The notes under the pieces were generated by a model that saw nothing but the letters and a program-made list of their open reading frames with translations, was not told the DNA's origin and ran no database searches. The position numbers and the translations under genes were made by a program. Shown in pieces: positions 1 through 9,925 of a stretch of DNA of 64,000 bases. The stretch's first letter is position 1; the number at the start of each line of letters is the position of its first letter. The DNA lies in NCBI RefSeq assembly GCF_040869045.1, contig NC_090321.1, positions 71,953,183 through 72,017,182 on the forward strand, written 5' to 3'. This stretch comes from Eurosta solidaginis (Eukaryota > Arthropoda > Insecta > Diptera > Tephritidae).

Positions 1-180
1 TACATATTGCTATCGCAATTTCATTTTTATTGCTTTTGTAAACACTCTTCTTGGTACGTATTAGATATTATTATCATTATACTATGCGCACTAGCATTAT
101 ACCAATTTGATATTAGGTTACCCGCAAAATAAGTTCTACTATAACATCATAATAATTTTTTGTAAGTGGAAAAAAAAGCA
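1..180. other. AT-rich sequence without a recognisable feature
   Basis: No ORF with family resemblance and no repeat structure visible here. It is duplicated at 32505-32684. It may belong to the Penelope element that follows. Confidence 0.5.
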
Positions 181-1290
181 GATAATAAGTGATTATCGTA
201 ACAATGTACTTTAAGGGCAACCCCTTATGATAATAACCAAAACAGAACTTTATATATATATTTTGTTAACAAAATATAAGCAAATTATTTTGAATACCTT
301 GTTAGAGTGTATAGTTTATATTAGAATTTAGCTAATAATCCAATGATTTTTCAGAGCAAAGGTTTAAGGCATTAATAATGAGTATTGATTAAAAATTGTA
401 TTTATAATGGGAATGCTGACGTCGCCCTTTATTTAGAAGGCATAGGGTAAAGCAGGTAAGGGGCCACCGAAAAATAGGTGCGTCGGTGGCCATGGATTTG
501 AGGGTGGGACAAGCACCGGGCGTCGCAACACCACCCGCGGCGCCCCAAGTTATATTCGGCCCTTTTCTTTTTCATTTTAAGTTTCAGCTTTTTTTTGCAA
601 ATTTATTTTTCAGCAGTTTTTTTTTGAATTTTGATTTTAGAGTTAGTAACCGGCCATGTCCGGTTCGGGATTTTTTTTTTGCGTCAATTTCTTTTCTTGG
701 TTTTTTTTTTGAAATTTTGAATGTTAACGGTCTGTCCGTGGCATCCGGTTCGGCCGGTTGTCGTTTTAATTTTGAAGTTATAAGCGTTTTGAGTCAGTCT
801 CTGCGCTTCTGTCAGTTTATTTTAAATTTGACAGCTTTTAGTTTTGATAGGCATGATATGATTTTTTTTTCTGATTATGGCGCAGGAACAGTAAGGTTGG
901 CAAGGACCCGCCCCAGCCGACAATGACTAGCCACTGTGCACCACCACATCAGGCCGACCGCCTTCCTTACTGCTTCCCGTAGAAAATGCGATACCATAAC
1001 ATGTTTTAGCTCTTCATATTTGTTGACTTGTTTAGTTTTCATGTTCGTTTTTAATTTCTTTGTCAGTAGTTCTTCACTTATGAAAAATGCCGTAGAGTCT
1101 TTTGTGGTGAGATCTTGTGTTATTTGTGTATTTAATCTATTTACCTCTTTTCCTTTTTTACGTAGAAGTTCGTTTTTTATTGCGAGGATTATATTTAAAA
1201 GTTTTGTTTTGATCCTTTCTATGTATGTACTCACGATGTTTGACAGTTTTGTTGGTAGTTTGTGGTTGTTGCTGTTGTTGTTGATGATAT
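180..1290 (-). other. Inverted Penelope 5' module / pseudo-LTR with ORF part
   Basis: Read on the minus strand, this starts with a Lys/Asn-rich open stretch (about 1290 down to 950), consistent with the charged N-terminal region of Penelope ORFs. It continues through GGAAGCAGTAAGGAAGG, a GC-rich block, a GGTGGCC-flanked segment and an AT-rich tail containing ATATATATAAAGTTCTG. The same series occurs on the plus strand at 58539-59238 and 59239-59900. The plus-strand ORFs over 486-1292 are shadows. The minus-strand ORF running through 1290 into the RT region (875-1552) crosses an inversion junction, so its upstream part is antisense RT. Confidence 0.7.
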
Positions 1291-1295
1291 AAAGA

Positions 1296-2447
1296 ATGTT
1301 TTTAGTAGCATTATTGATGAATTTTGGTGTTATTCCATTTCTCCTACACCTCTCTAGAACAACGTCGTACGAGCAACGATCAGGGATGCCAATGGGATCA
1401 CCAGCGTCACCGGTAATAGCGGATATCGTTATGGAAGAACTATTAACCAGATTTGAGACTGAATCGGTTAACAAACCACGATTACTTACAAAGTACGTGG
1501 ATGATATATTCGCTATAGTAAAAACAGAAGATACAGACAAATTGCTTAACATACTGAATGGATATCACAGATCCATCAAATTTACAATTGAGATAGAAAA
1601 AGACGGGGAAATACCATTTTTAGATACATTGGTAATCAAAAGAAATAATTTCTTAACTATAGATTGGTATCAAAAACCAACAGCCTCGGGGAGGCTTATA
1701 AACTTTCACTCACAACATGAAAAGAGAACAATTTTGAACACGGCCAACAACTTCGTCAGACGAGTTCTATCGATCAGCGACAATATTTATCACGATAAAA
1801 ACATAAAAACTATCAAAAAGATTCTAGAAAACAACAACTTTCCCATAAAGTTAGCATCGAAAATAATTCGTGATTATTATTTCCGACCCAGTGATGTAGG
1901 TAATAAAGATACTAGAGATGTCAAAATTTACAAGTCTGCAACGTATGTCCCAAAATTATCGGAAAGAATAAAATATTCAAACATGTATGATAAAGAGAAC
2001 GTGCGGTTAGCTTTCACATATGACAACACCCTACGGAAAATGTTTAGCAACCTTAAAGATAAAATTTCAACACATGAAAAATCGGATGTAGTTTACAAGA
2101 TTCCTTGCAATGGCGACGGGTCCCACGTATGCGAGAAAGTATATGTGGGGACTACAAAAACAAAATTGAAGACAAGGATATCCGCACATAGATCTAATAT
2201 AAAATTAAAGAACAATTTTTCAGACAACAAAACGGCTTTAACATCCCACTGCCAAGAAACAGGACATTATCCAGACTTTGACAATGTAACCATTTTAGAA
2301 GTAGAGAAAAATTATAACAAACGCTTCACATTAGAAATGCTTCATATAGTGCACACCCCTAATAATAAGAGGATGAATTTCAAAACGGACATCGCGAATT
2401 GTTCTCACGTCTACCGCAACCTTATAAAAAACAACAAAAGCATGTGA
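1296..2447 (+). CDS. Penelope-like reverse transcriptase + GIY-YIG endonuclease (N-truncated)
   Basis: 383 codons. Reverse transcriptase signatures: YEQRSG then MGSPASP (residues 33-39), the catalytic YVDD (67-70), and conserved FLDTLV near 108-113. The C-terminal third is the GIY-YIG nuclease typical of Penelope-like elements: VVY near 265, VYVG at 282-285, Arg 294 and His 298 in KTRISAHR, and a candidate metal-binding Glu 347. Together they nick target DNA and copy the element RNA by target-primed reverse transcription. The start codon given is only the first Met of the open frame. The first ~20 residues and everything upstream do not look like the family, because the normal N-terminal half is missing or inverted. 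Uninterrupted here but broken in copy B. Confidence 0.85.
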   Translation: MFLVALLMNFGVIPFLLHLSRTTSYEQRSGMPMGSPASPVIADIVMEELLTRFETESVNKPRLLTKYVDDIFAIVKTEDTDKLLNILNGYHRSIKFTIEIEKDGEIPFLDTLVIKRNNFLTIDWYQKPTASGRLINFHSQHEKRTILNTANNFVRRVLSISDNIYHDKNIKTIKKILENNNFPIKLASKIIRDYYFRPSDVGNKDTRDVKIYKSATYVPKLSERIKYSNMYDKENVRLAFTYDNTLRKMFSNLKDKISTHEKSDVVYKIPCNGDGSHVCEKVYVGTTKTKLKTRISAHRSNIKLKNNFSDNKTALTSHCQETGHYPDFDNVTILEVEKNYNKRFTLEMLHIVHTPNNKRMNFKTDIANCSHVYRNLIKNNKSM

Positions 2448-2880
2448 TGCATTTTTACAGACCCGCACAAACATAAAAAGTTTTCGTCTTCGTTTCACAA
2501 CAACACTGTAATGCCAAATATATATGTATTTATCGATGTACTATTCGCCGTCGTAACAATTTGTTGTTTTATAGTTTTTGTTTACAATTACGGTTTTTCA
2601 TTTGTTTACTTTGTTTGTTTAGATTTTTAATCGCTGTTTCTTTTTATAATTGTTATGTTAAATGTTAGTCTTGAAAGCGCATTTGAAGATGTAAGTGGTG
2701 TCGATGCATAAATGAATGTTTTTATTTTGTTATTAAAATTACGTATTGTTTTTTGCAGTCAGTCCTGATGATGACTTCAGAGTGAAGTCGAAATATTGAA
2801 AAATAATTAAAATAAAACAAATCAAATTAAAAAATTAAAAGTGTTTTATTTAATCCGGCCTTGAGCTCAAAAATATAAAA
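2448..2880 (+). other. Penelope 3' untranslated region
   Basis: AT-rich tail following the stop codon, with no ORF. It contains the hammerhead-like motif at 2765-2793 and ends near the AATAAAACAAATCAAATT stretch before an old SINE body. The exact 3' end of the element is not resolved. Confidence 0.6.
2765..2793 (+). ncRNA. Hammerhead-ribozyme-like motif
   Basis: The core reads CTGATGA (2765-2771), one extra T, a 6-bp stem GACTTC/GAAGTC around AGAGT, then GAAA (2790-2793). This matches the CUGANGA and GAAA boxes and stem II of a hammerhead. Hammerhead motifs have been reported in Penelope-like elements. A convincing stem I partner and NUH cleavage site were not found nearby, and the extra T at the base of stem II is unusual, so it may be a relic or half of a dimeric form. 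Confidence 0.4.
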
Positions 2881-2883
2881 TAA

Positions 2884-3540
2884 CATTAGAAGAAAATGTT
2901 TCTAAGCAGGGTCGCCCCTCGACAGTGCGCGGCAAGCACTCCGAGTTATATTTTGCCATGAAAAGCTCTCAGTGAAAACTCATCAGCCTTGCAGATGCCG
3001 TTCGGAGTCGGCATAAAACAAGTAGGTCGCGTCCCGCCAATTTTTGGGATAAATAAAAAGGAGCACGACGCAAATAGGAAGAGAAGCTCGGCCTGTCACA
3101 GCGAGTTAAGTGGTCAGAATATACCCGCGGTAGAGGCGACTAAACTACCAGATTCAAGGGGCTGTGTAGCGCAACCTTTTCAGGTTGCCAGCGCAATATA
3201 TAGCTTCTCCAAACATAATTGTCAACCTCACCTATCCGCGGCGAATCCTGTTTCACTAACAGACGACGCTCTGGCGATCCTCGGACTCCCCATGGAAGGG
3301 AGGGAGGATGGCCTGAAGGCTTAATGTGGCCACATAAATTGTTGCCGAGATGGTCGGGCTAGCACCTTAATGGTGCTATGTTACCGGAGCGTGCCGGATC
3401 TGTATCCGGCAAAGGGCCATTACATCGATAACACTCCCCAAAGCCTTCGGGGAGAAACCTTATCGCTTCAACAACAACAACAGAAGCTCGGCCTAAAATC
3501 TCTTCGGAGGTTATCGTGCCTTACATTTTTATTTTATGTT
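2884..3540 (+). mobile_element. Old SINE body split by a later insertion
   Basis: Positions 2884-3094 and 3482-3540 together match the body of the young tRNA-derived SINE at 14431-14795 (blocks GTTCGGAGTCGGCATAAAAC, GGAGCACGACGCAAAT, GAAGCTCGGCC, TCTTCGGAGGTTATCG), but with many substitutions and without the tRNA-like head. It is interrupted at GAAGCTCGGCCT by a 387-bp retroposon. The old copy shows the SINE family has a long history here. Confidence 0.8.
3095..3481 (+). mobile_element. CAA-tailed short retroposon (SINE-like), TSD AGAAGCTCGGCCT
   Basis: A 387-bp insertion flanked by the exact 13-bp duplication AGAAGCTCGGCCT (3082-3094 and 3482-3494), ending in (CAA)n. It has a 5' block (GTGTAGCGCAACC, TAGCTTCTCCAAAC, CCGCGGCGAATCCTG) and a 3' block with GAGATGGTCGGGC-like and CCGGATCTGTATCCGGCAAA segments. 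Related copies lie at 16262-16775. The CAA tail is shared with the jockey-type LINE 3' end at 15677, suggesting it borrows that LINE's machinery. The 111-codon ORF inside (2989-3324) has no family resemblance. Confidence 0.8.
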
Positions 3541-3781
3541 AAAAACGGTCTTAGGCGAGCACAGTACGGCAACTTTGTTCATGCAACTATCTGATGTTCC
3601 GTTTGTTGCCGTTTACACACAAAAAGTATTGTTGCTGATTATCGGTAACTTCTTTTATTTCACTTCTTTCTAAAAATCTGTTTCATAAAATTAAAAGAAT
3701 TGTGATGAAAATCAACAAAGTTTTTCAAAAGAATTTACAAAACCAAAATTTGACCACAGAAGAAAAACAGCCATTCACATA
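3541..3781. other. Unclassified gap
   Basis: About 240 bp between SINE and LINE fragments. No feature recognised. Confidence 0.4.
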
Positions 3782-4747
3782 TTGTCATCAAAGTCCACTA
3801 ACGGGAGTGTAAGGAAACTGGCAGTTTCAAAACGGGCGGACCATAGGGAGATTGCTGTTAGAGGCGTATCTTCCACATTACAGTTGAAAAGATGGTTGGT
3901 GCCATGTGGGGACACAGCGCATGCAGGACATAGGTACATATATTTCTGCAAGGGTAGGATATTGCATATTAAAAACAGGGCTCATCCGTCGCGTACTGGC
4001 AAAAGCGTTTACCGATTCTGTGGCTTAGGGGCCTGCTTGTCTGGATCGAATGGCTGCGCTGGCAGGTGCGGGATCTCGTCATAGTGCTTATGGATATGTT
4101 CCCTTTACCCCCGTGGAGGCGCGGCTAGATCAAGTAGTTGTTTGCTAGGATGTCCAGGTTTGTGACAATTTAGCAAAAACTGCCTATTCAGCATTTCGTT
4201 ATGCTCTTTGGCCTCACTATGTAGGTGGTGTTCGAGGGTCATAAAGAGACATCCGGTGGCAGTTCTGATTGCAGCATTTTAAAAGGCCTACAGCCTTTTC
4301 TAGTGTGTGTTTTTAAGACCACGCGACCAAACTGGTGACGCATAATTCATGAGCGGCCGGATAATTGCTTTGTACGTGGTTAGCAACGTTTCTTTATCTC
4401 TTCTCCAGGTGCTACCGGCAAGCGACTTGAAGATTTTGTACTTTAGATACAATTTCGGTGACATGCGCCTTGAAGTTCATAGTATTATCGAACGTTACCC
4501 CTAAGATCTTTCGGTGTCTGACAGTCGGTAGTGTGACACCATTGACGTGAACATCCAATATTTGCGACGTCTGTTCCTTCCACATCGTAAACAGAGTGGC
4601 CGTGGATTTTGTTGGTGATAATGCCAGGTTGCGCGAGATGAAGAAACTAGAAAGATAAGGGAGATAGCTGTTTCTTTTAGAAACTAATTCATCAATTGAA
4701 GGGCCAGGTCCCGTTGACATAATCGTGCAGTCGTCGGCATAAGAGTT
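3782..4747 (-). pseudogene. Non-LTR retrotransposon RT fragment (jockey-like)
   Basis: On the minus strand the fragment begins at the RT catalytic box YADD (about 4731-4745), continues through LALSPTKSTATLF and the conserved KILGVTFD segment (ORF 4412-4720), then the post-RT region down to the 3' end near 3782, with stops and frameshifts. The 3' terminal part matches the LINE tail at 15677-15977. Everything upstream of YADD is absent, as expected of a 5'-truncated insertion. In life the protein would carry endonuclease and RT for target-primed insertion. Confidence 0.8.
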
Positions 4748-4925
4748 TCAGCAACAAAAATATTTTTAAAAAACTTGTTTATATTGAAAATTAAAAAAAA
4801 ACAGCAATTATTAAAGATTTAAAAATGAGAGTTTCAGCAACAAAAATATTAAAAAAAAACTTTTTTATATTGAAAATTAAAAAAAAAAACAGCAATTATT
4901 AAAGGTTTAAAAAAATTGTTTAAAA
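4742..4925. repeat. AT-rich tandem repeat, two units of ~85 bp
   Basis: GAGTTTCAGCAACAAAAATA followed by an A/T-rich block and ACAGCAATTATTAAAG occurs twice in succession (from about 4743 and 4828). Copy B has the same pair at about 37243-37420. Confidence 0.8.
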
Positions 4926-5106
4926 ATTAAAATTTAAAATCAAGAAGTTTCATATTTCTAGGAAATGTTGAAATTTCAAACAGTTTGTCAAGAGAAAAAG
5001 CCAGCACAAAGCAAGTTGACGGAAACGATCTCTCCTCGCCACCCCTCTCTCCTAAAACGCAGTATCCCGATCACAAGAAAACGCTCAAATATCGGGATAC
5101 AACAAC
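4926..5106. other. Unclassified gap
   Basis: No gene. It contains the inverted pair GTATCCCGAT (5063) and ATCGGGATAC (5091), a short hairpin. Confidence 0.5.
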
Positions 5107-5938
5107 ATCAGCTCTGAAATCCAGCGAAGAACCAGTCTTCCCAATAAATGCTACTTTGGTCTAGGTAGGCAATTGAAAAGTAAGGTTATCTCTCTGCAAA
5201 CGAAAATCATGCTCTACAAGTCACTTATCGTTCCCATCCTGCTATATGGTGCAGAATCATGGACCATGACAACATCAGATTAATCGGGTCTCGGAGTGTT
5301 CGAGAGAAAAGTTCTTCGAAAGATTTATGGACCTCTACGCGTTGGCTATGGCGAGTGATGAAGAAGATTCAATGATGAGCTGTACCAAGGCGAATTCAGT
5401 ACCAGGTGGTGTTATCCCATCAACTGATTGCTTCTTCTTGATAATTTTCCATACAACGCCTTGTACTGCAACATGTCAGTTAATCGAAATCAATGAAAAT
5501 TTCCTTTTGGCTTGACATTCTGCACGGCGAATTGGATGAATTCGCTTTGCCAACACTTTGGCTCAAGGCGAATCCATACCAGGTGGTGGCAAAGCGAATT
5601 CAACCAATTCGCCGTGCAGAAGAATGTCAAGTCAAAAGAAAATTTTCACTGATTTCGATTAACTGACATATTGTTGTACAAGGCGTTGTATGGAAAATTA
5701 TCAAGATTAAGCAATAAGCTGTTGGGATAACACCACCTCTATGAATTCGCCTTGCCTTGAGCTTTACGAGCTTGACGCAGATATCAACATAGTGCAGCGA
5801 ATACACTGGCTGGGGATGTTATGCGAATTAAATATGACGCTCCGGCTACTAAAATATTTTTATCGGAACCCGCCTATGGAAGCAGAGGAAGACGGCGGCC
5901 CCTCTCCGCTGGAGCCTGGTCCTTCAAAAACAATTTAA
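5107..5938 (+). pseudogene. Second LINE RT C-terminal fragment, split by a MITE
   Basis: Plus-strand residues resembling the C-terminal region of another non-LTR RT family: RCT/RTSLPNKCYFGL, LYKSLIVPILLYGAESWT, then FERKVLRKIYGPL (5107-5385, with an in-frame TAA at about 5281). After the 373-bp MITE the reading continues with ELYELDADINIVQRI and HWLGML (5759-5938). The segment preceding the RT C-terminus is gone. It is inactive in both copies. Confidence 0.75.
5386..5758. mobile_element. Foldback MITE inside the LINE, TSD GAGCT(G/T)TAC
   Basis: 373 bp made almost entirely of two inverted arms. The left arm, from CAAGGCGAATTCA through GTTAATCGAAATCA to GCACGGCGAATTGG, is mirrored on the right down to TGAATTCGCCTTG. 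Flanks are GAGCTGTAC (5377-5385) and GAGCTTTAC (5759-5767), a 9-bp near-identical target duplication. It has no coding capacity. A 9-bp duplication points to a Mutator- or foldback-type DNA transposon source, but the superfamily is not settled. Confidence 0.88.
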
Positions 5939-6300
5939 ATTCCCAGGGTGTGACCAATTGGTGCTAGTTGGCAGGGCGAAGAAGCGACTGGTGCGCCTTG
6001 TTGAACGGCCAGAACCGTTTTTAAGAGCCAATTAAAAGAAAATATTTGCAACAGAAGTTGGTGGTTGTTGTGATTTTGATGATGTAGTTGTACACAAAAA
6101 AATAAAAAGTAGAAAGGTGTTTTGTGCGTATATCGTTTGGTTTCCAAACCGGTGTTGAACCCACCCAAGGTAATTTTTAATTAGCACGGCCGAAGGCCGC
6201 CAATGCAGAAAGGTGTTGTTTTGACAAATACAATTTACGATTTCCTGGTCCCGGGTCAAAAACGTGTCCTTTGACACCGCTCCCAACTTGTTTTAGCAGT
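5939..6300 (-). repeat. GGCCGAAGGCC-containing repeat, minus orientation
   Basis: The reverse complement (CTTTCTGCATTGGCGGCC, TTCGGCCG, then AATTACC) matches the repeat at 21540-21840. The end of this stretch (GTGTCCTTTGACACCGCTCC) also resembles the inverted repeat of the THAP element near 22150. It is probably a fragment of that or a related element. The small minus-strand ORFs here are not recognised. Confidence 0.55.
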
Positions 6301-6783
6301 TGTCAACTAAAGTAAAGAATTACCCTTAAAAATTAACTTAAATTAAATATACCTTTAAGCATACAAACATAGGAAAATTAATCATTAATTGCTCATTTGA
6401 TAACATGCAGTTTTTAATTGGGTAAAACGGTGGAAGTGTCGCAGAATCTCCATAAAAATACGTGCAATCTACTCATCAGGCATAAGATTGCGTTAAGCGC
6501 ATCCATGTGAAAAACTTTTTTTGTGAATGGTCCTTTATACTGCATTAATTTAATTCGGAGCCCGCGTTCTGTGAAGTAATAAAAAGCAAAAGAAAAACAA
6601 TTCAATACAACAAATAATGTATATAGATTTCACTTGATCACTTCATTGAACGAGAATTACCCCCAACATCAACCTCTAGTAATTGAAAATTAGTGACCGC
6701 CACTAATGCTGCCTCTGAAGCATTTAAAGTCATGGCAACTCTGATCACTGATTTTTACAGTTGTGAGCTTTGTTCCGCAACAA
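6301..6783. other. Unclassified AT-rich gap
   Basis: No recognisable gene or repeat boundary in this ~480 bp. It is present in both large copies. Confidence 0.4.
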
Positions 6784-7050
6784 CCATGGTTCAACTATAC
6801 ATGATTGGCTCATCTGTAAAGCAACAAAATATGTCTGTTCAAATTGTCAAAATCTGTGTATTGTTGTTGGTGCGAATGGTATGGAATGGAAACATAAAAC
6901 TTAGCAGTTTTTGTATGTGTAAGTAAAATGTTCCAATGTGTTGGTTTCATTTTGAGTTTGCCATCTCCTTTTGACAATCCCTTCGACCATGCAATGACAT
7001 AAATAAAATCAGCTGATGAGATGAGCCAACCTGTATAATTGAACCATGGC
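6784..7050. mobile_element. Probable MITE with ~30-bp inverted ends
   Basis: Left end CCATGGTTCAACTATACATG followed by TTGGCTCATCT is mirrored by AGATGAGCCAACCTGTATAA and TTGAACCATGG at the right. The ~265-bp interior is non-coding; its short ORFs on both strands have no resemblance. The target duplication is not resolved. Confidence 0.65.
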
Positions 7051-7740
7051 AACAACCCTGCAAAAATTGTTGGATTATGCGGCAGTTACTCACGAACGTA
7101 CGTACGAAAAACGTGTCAGCTGACACGACCTATCTTATGAGTGTGCAATGTATACGAAAACTCACCGACGTGCAACGCCCGTACGTACGTAGCCCGGAAC
7201 GTAGAAATCAAAACAGTTTTGATTTTTTCCGTAAGAACGTGTCAGCTGATCGCTCTCTCGCTAGACAGAGTTGCCTAGTAAACTTTTGTGCGCTAATTTT
7301 TGACCGTTTGCAGTTTTATGCAAAAACACCTAATTAAAGTTTGAAAAATTGTGAAAATAATTCGAAATAATTATGTAAAAGTTCAGATTATAAATATGTA
7401 ATCTGTTTATATTTATTTAATATTAATTCCAGCCTTTTACAACATCAAAAATTAGATTGGAAAAAGTTGATGTTTCCATAAGCATCCATGCATAATGGTC
7501 AATGGCAACATTGCTTATCTGTAAACAATACACACACAAATATGTTATGTACATGTACACAGCCGCACACATTGATTCCTACGGGCTTGAGGGTTCGGTC
7601 AAACGTGTTTCGTACGACAAACGTCCGTACGTACGGCACACGTCGGTGGGTAATTGCCGCTTTACGTGTTCCATTTACTTCATGTTGGAGTACTCTAACA
7701 ATACTCCTTTGCAATGCGTTTGCGGACCACCATCAGCCGA
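7051..7740. repeat. Region with repeated CGTACGTACG palindromes
   Basis: CGTACGTACG or close variants occur near 7095, 7180 and 7628, next to AACGTGTCAGCTGA (7111 and 7235) and CAAACGTGTTTCGTACG (7601). The arrangement is partly inverted, as in a decayed foldback element. ORFs in several frames here lack any family resemblance and look incidental. Confidence 0.5.
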
Positions 7741-7744
7741 AAGG

Positions 7745-8425
7745 CTGAGTAACACAGCACTGTGCTGTGTTATAGTGTTAACACTCAGTAATGTGCGGCA
7801 CGCAAACGCACACTTATCGATTAATTTATAACACAGTGGCACACTCTATGGCACAAAGCTGACTGTGCAATGCCGCTCAAACTGGTAAATGCTCACACAC
7901 AACACAGTAACACGCTCTATAGCACAGAGAATGACACTCAGATCGTAAGTGCACATACATACATAGTCCATTGTGCTTGTGTGTTGATTGTATTGCTTCC
8001 CATTGACACTTCACTCAAAACTTATTTATACACATGATACAAATATTACAAGATAAAACCGGTGAGAGGATAATGACATTTAAAAAGATTTTAAAATTCT
8101 CACTGCGCTCTCATAATTTTTATTTTATTTTGATTTTTCATAAAAAAATGGTATCCACAGGGGCACTTACTATCCTCTTGATCAGATGATATGACTTTGA
8201 AAAATTGGAGTATGAAAGAAGATAAATGTTGCTATGATTTACTCTTCTACATGGCGTCAAACGTGGCGCTAGAGGTAAGTAACACAGTACTGTACTCTGA
8301 TATTGTGCCTACACTCATATCGACTTTCGATAATCAATTATAACACAATTGTGTCAACACAATGTGTTAACACTGCAAAGTGTGCCTGTGCTACTGTGTT
8401 AACACTCAAAAAATAGTGTCATTAC
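7745..8425. repeat. AACAC/GTGTT-rich palindromic block
   Basis: Two related stretches (about 7745-7960 and 8275-8425) share the order TAACACAG, TGTGTTAACACT, TTATCGATTA or TTTCGATAATCA, TATAACACA and CACACTCTA-like segments. They include a near-perfect palindrome at 7751-7771 (arms AACACAGCA and TGCTGTGTT). The section between them (about 7965-8270) is plain AT-rich sequence. No gene recognised. Confidence 0.65.
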
Positions 8426-8459
8426 CCACCACTAGATGACGACACGATGACGATCGAAC

Positions 8460-8524
8460 AGAGTTGCCAAAAGTAAAATATTGCATGCAAATAACTGATA
8501 ATAAAATTTTACTATGGCAACTCT
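8460..8524. mobile_element. 65-bp mini inverted-repeat element
   Basis: AGAGTTGCCAAAAGTAAAAT and its near-complement ATTTTACTATGGCAACTCT bracket ~25 bp. Too small to code; probably a degenerate MITE or a structured spacer. The same structure is in copy B near 40955-41019. Confidence 0.6.
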
Positions 8525-8884
8525 CATAAAATGCAACCGCGCACTGGTTTTATGTATACATAATATAGTACCCTGCAAGTATAGTACCATGCATGCATGT
8601 ATGGAGTACTCGCTATGGACCAAGCGAGTGCTCCAAAATTAACCACAATTCATACAAAAAATATGGTCCAATTAACATTGCGATGTCCTAGGACTGGACC
8701 ATATACTCCAGCTCAGCATTACATCAGAGTAATCGATGGAGTACCCACAGTCCAATAAACATCTTGTAGTGATTACAATCGTTAAAAGCGAGAAATGATC
8801 GGCTTAGACGGCCCATACATGACACAAAAGCCATGCGCCAATATAAAACGACGGAATTTGTGCAAATGGAAATTTTGACATACA

Positions 8885-9185
8885 CGGCTCAAAAACACTG
8901 CGCAGTATTCATTTTTAATGTAGCGCAACAAATGAAACATGTGTTTTAATTGTATAAAAAAGGCACTAATTGTATAAAAAAACACTATTTATTTTCCACA
9001 GTGCTGGTAATTCACAGTATAAGTTGAAAAACTCGCACCAGAAGCGTTTATTTTCCATTGTATTTATAATTTTTATATTTTAGTTGCTTCACACCAGCTC
9101 AACTCATTGCAGCACTGCGCAATATTCATTTTTCAACTAGCGCAATAAATGAAACATGTGTTCTAAATGTATTAAAAATTATTAT
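8885..9185. repeat. Imperfect ~215-bp direct repeat
   Basis: CACTGCGCA(G/A)TATTCATTTTT...GCGCAA(C/T)AAATGAAACATG occurs near 8895 and again near 9115, with TATTTTCCA-rich sequence between. Non-coding. Confidence 0.7.
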
Positions 9186-9356
9186 GTATTATTGAATTTG
9201 TGTGAATTCCTGTTATAAGCTAGAGATGGTCCTTACGCCTTCGATATTAACATTTTTAAGCAATAATTACTGATGTTATATTATCAGAAACCACAGGTAA
9301 ACTGTGTAAGATTCACCACACACGAAGAAAAAAGCATGTGCAATATTTGCAGACAT

Positions 9357-9906
9357 TGTAGCATTATACGGCATACCCACTGTAAGGTACCATTATACCT
9401 CACAACGACTGTAACACACTTGCGGTATTACGCTGTATAAATTCCAAATATATTTTAGTAATAATCATATTACAATATTTTTCCCAACATAAATTATTGA
9501 ACTAACCCAGACGATATGGAATGCCGAACATGAGACCTATATCCATTCACAGCTAATCAATTATACATATAAACATACAACCCATTGTAATTATACATAC
9601 TAACATACAAGCCTCTTTTGGGAAAATGCCGAAACACTCAAACTGATCTGCTGACGCTGCTAAATGTACAAAACTACATGTATGGAGTTATGCATACAAA
9701 AATACATGTATACAAAGACCGTATACAAACAGACATGTATGCATTCTCCATTCTCTATGTACTTATTTTTAGTTATTAGTATTTAGATATTTATTAATGT
9801 ATAGGTTAAGCAAATTAGTATAAAAGACAAGAATTTATTCAATAAAGTGAAGATTTAAGTCGCAACCTTTAACTTGCAACGTCTTCTTATTCCATCAAAC
9901 TTTTCA
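9357..9906 (+). repeat. 5' LTR (copy A)
   Basis: 550 bp, TG...CA bounded. It contains a TATAAAAG box (9819-9826) and an AATAAA signal (9841-9846) close to the 3' end, as expected for a promoter and polyadenylation signal in a short R region. The long stretch of ACATGTAT/ATACAAA repeats (9660-9745) may be regulatory. Confidence 0.93.
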
Positions 9907-9925
9907 TGGCGATCCTGCCAGTTTA
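9907..9925 (+). promoter_or_regulatory. Primer-binding site candidate
   Basis: TGGCGATCCTGCCAG follows the LTR immediately. TGGCGA-type sites pair with a tRNA 3' end ending in CCA and recall those of the mdg1/412 group of fly retrotransposons. The tRNA identity is from memory and was not checked. Confidence 0.6.

Larger units (their letters stand above)
180..2880 (+). mobile_element. Penelope-like retroelement (copy A), rearranged
   Basis: A Penelope-like element recognised from its reverse transcriptase joined to a C-terminal GIY-YIG endonuclease (1296-2447). The part from about 180 to 1290 is the element's 5' module in inverted orientation: its reverse complement matches the two pseudo-LTR units at 58539-59900. 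Inverted and tandem terminal repeats are well known in this class. The 3' part (2448-2880) is AT-rich and carries a hammerhead-like motif. The RT ORF lacks the usual N-terminal portion upstream of the MGSP region, so this copy is a rearranged, probably dead, insertion. Confidence 0.85.

Noticed and set aside
875..1552. 225-codon minus-strand ORF as one protein
   Set aside because: It crosses the inversion junction near 1290: the upstream part is antisense to the RT domain. Only the part below 1290 belongs to the Penelope 5' module.
7077..7337. 86-codon ORF conserved in both copies (7077, 39572)
   Set aside because: Lies over CGTACGTACG palindromes, no family resemblance, and conservation equals that of flanking non-coding DNA.
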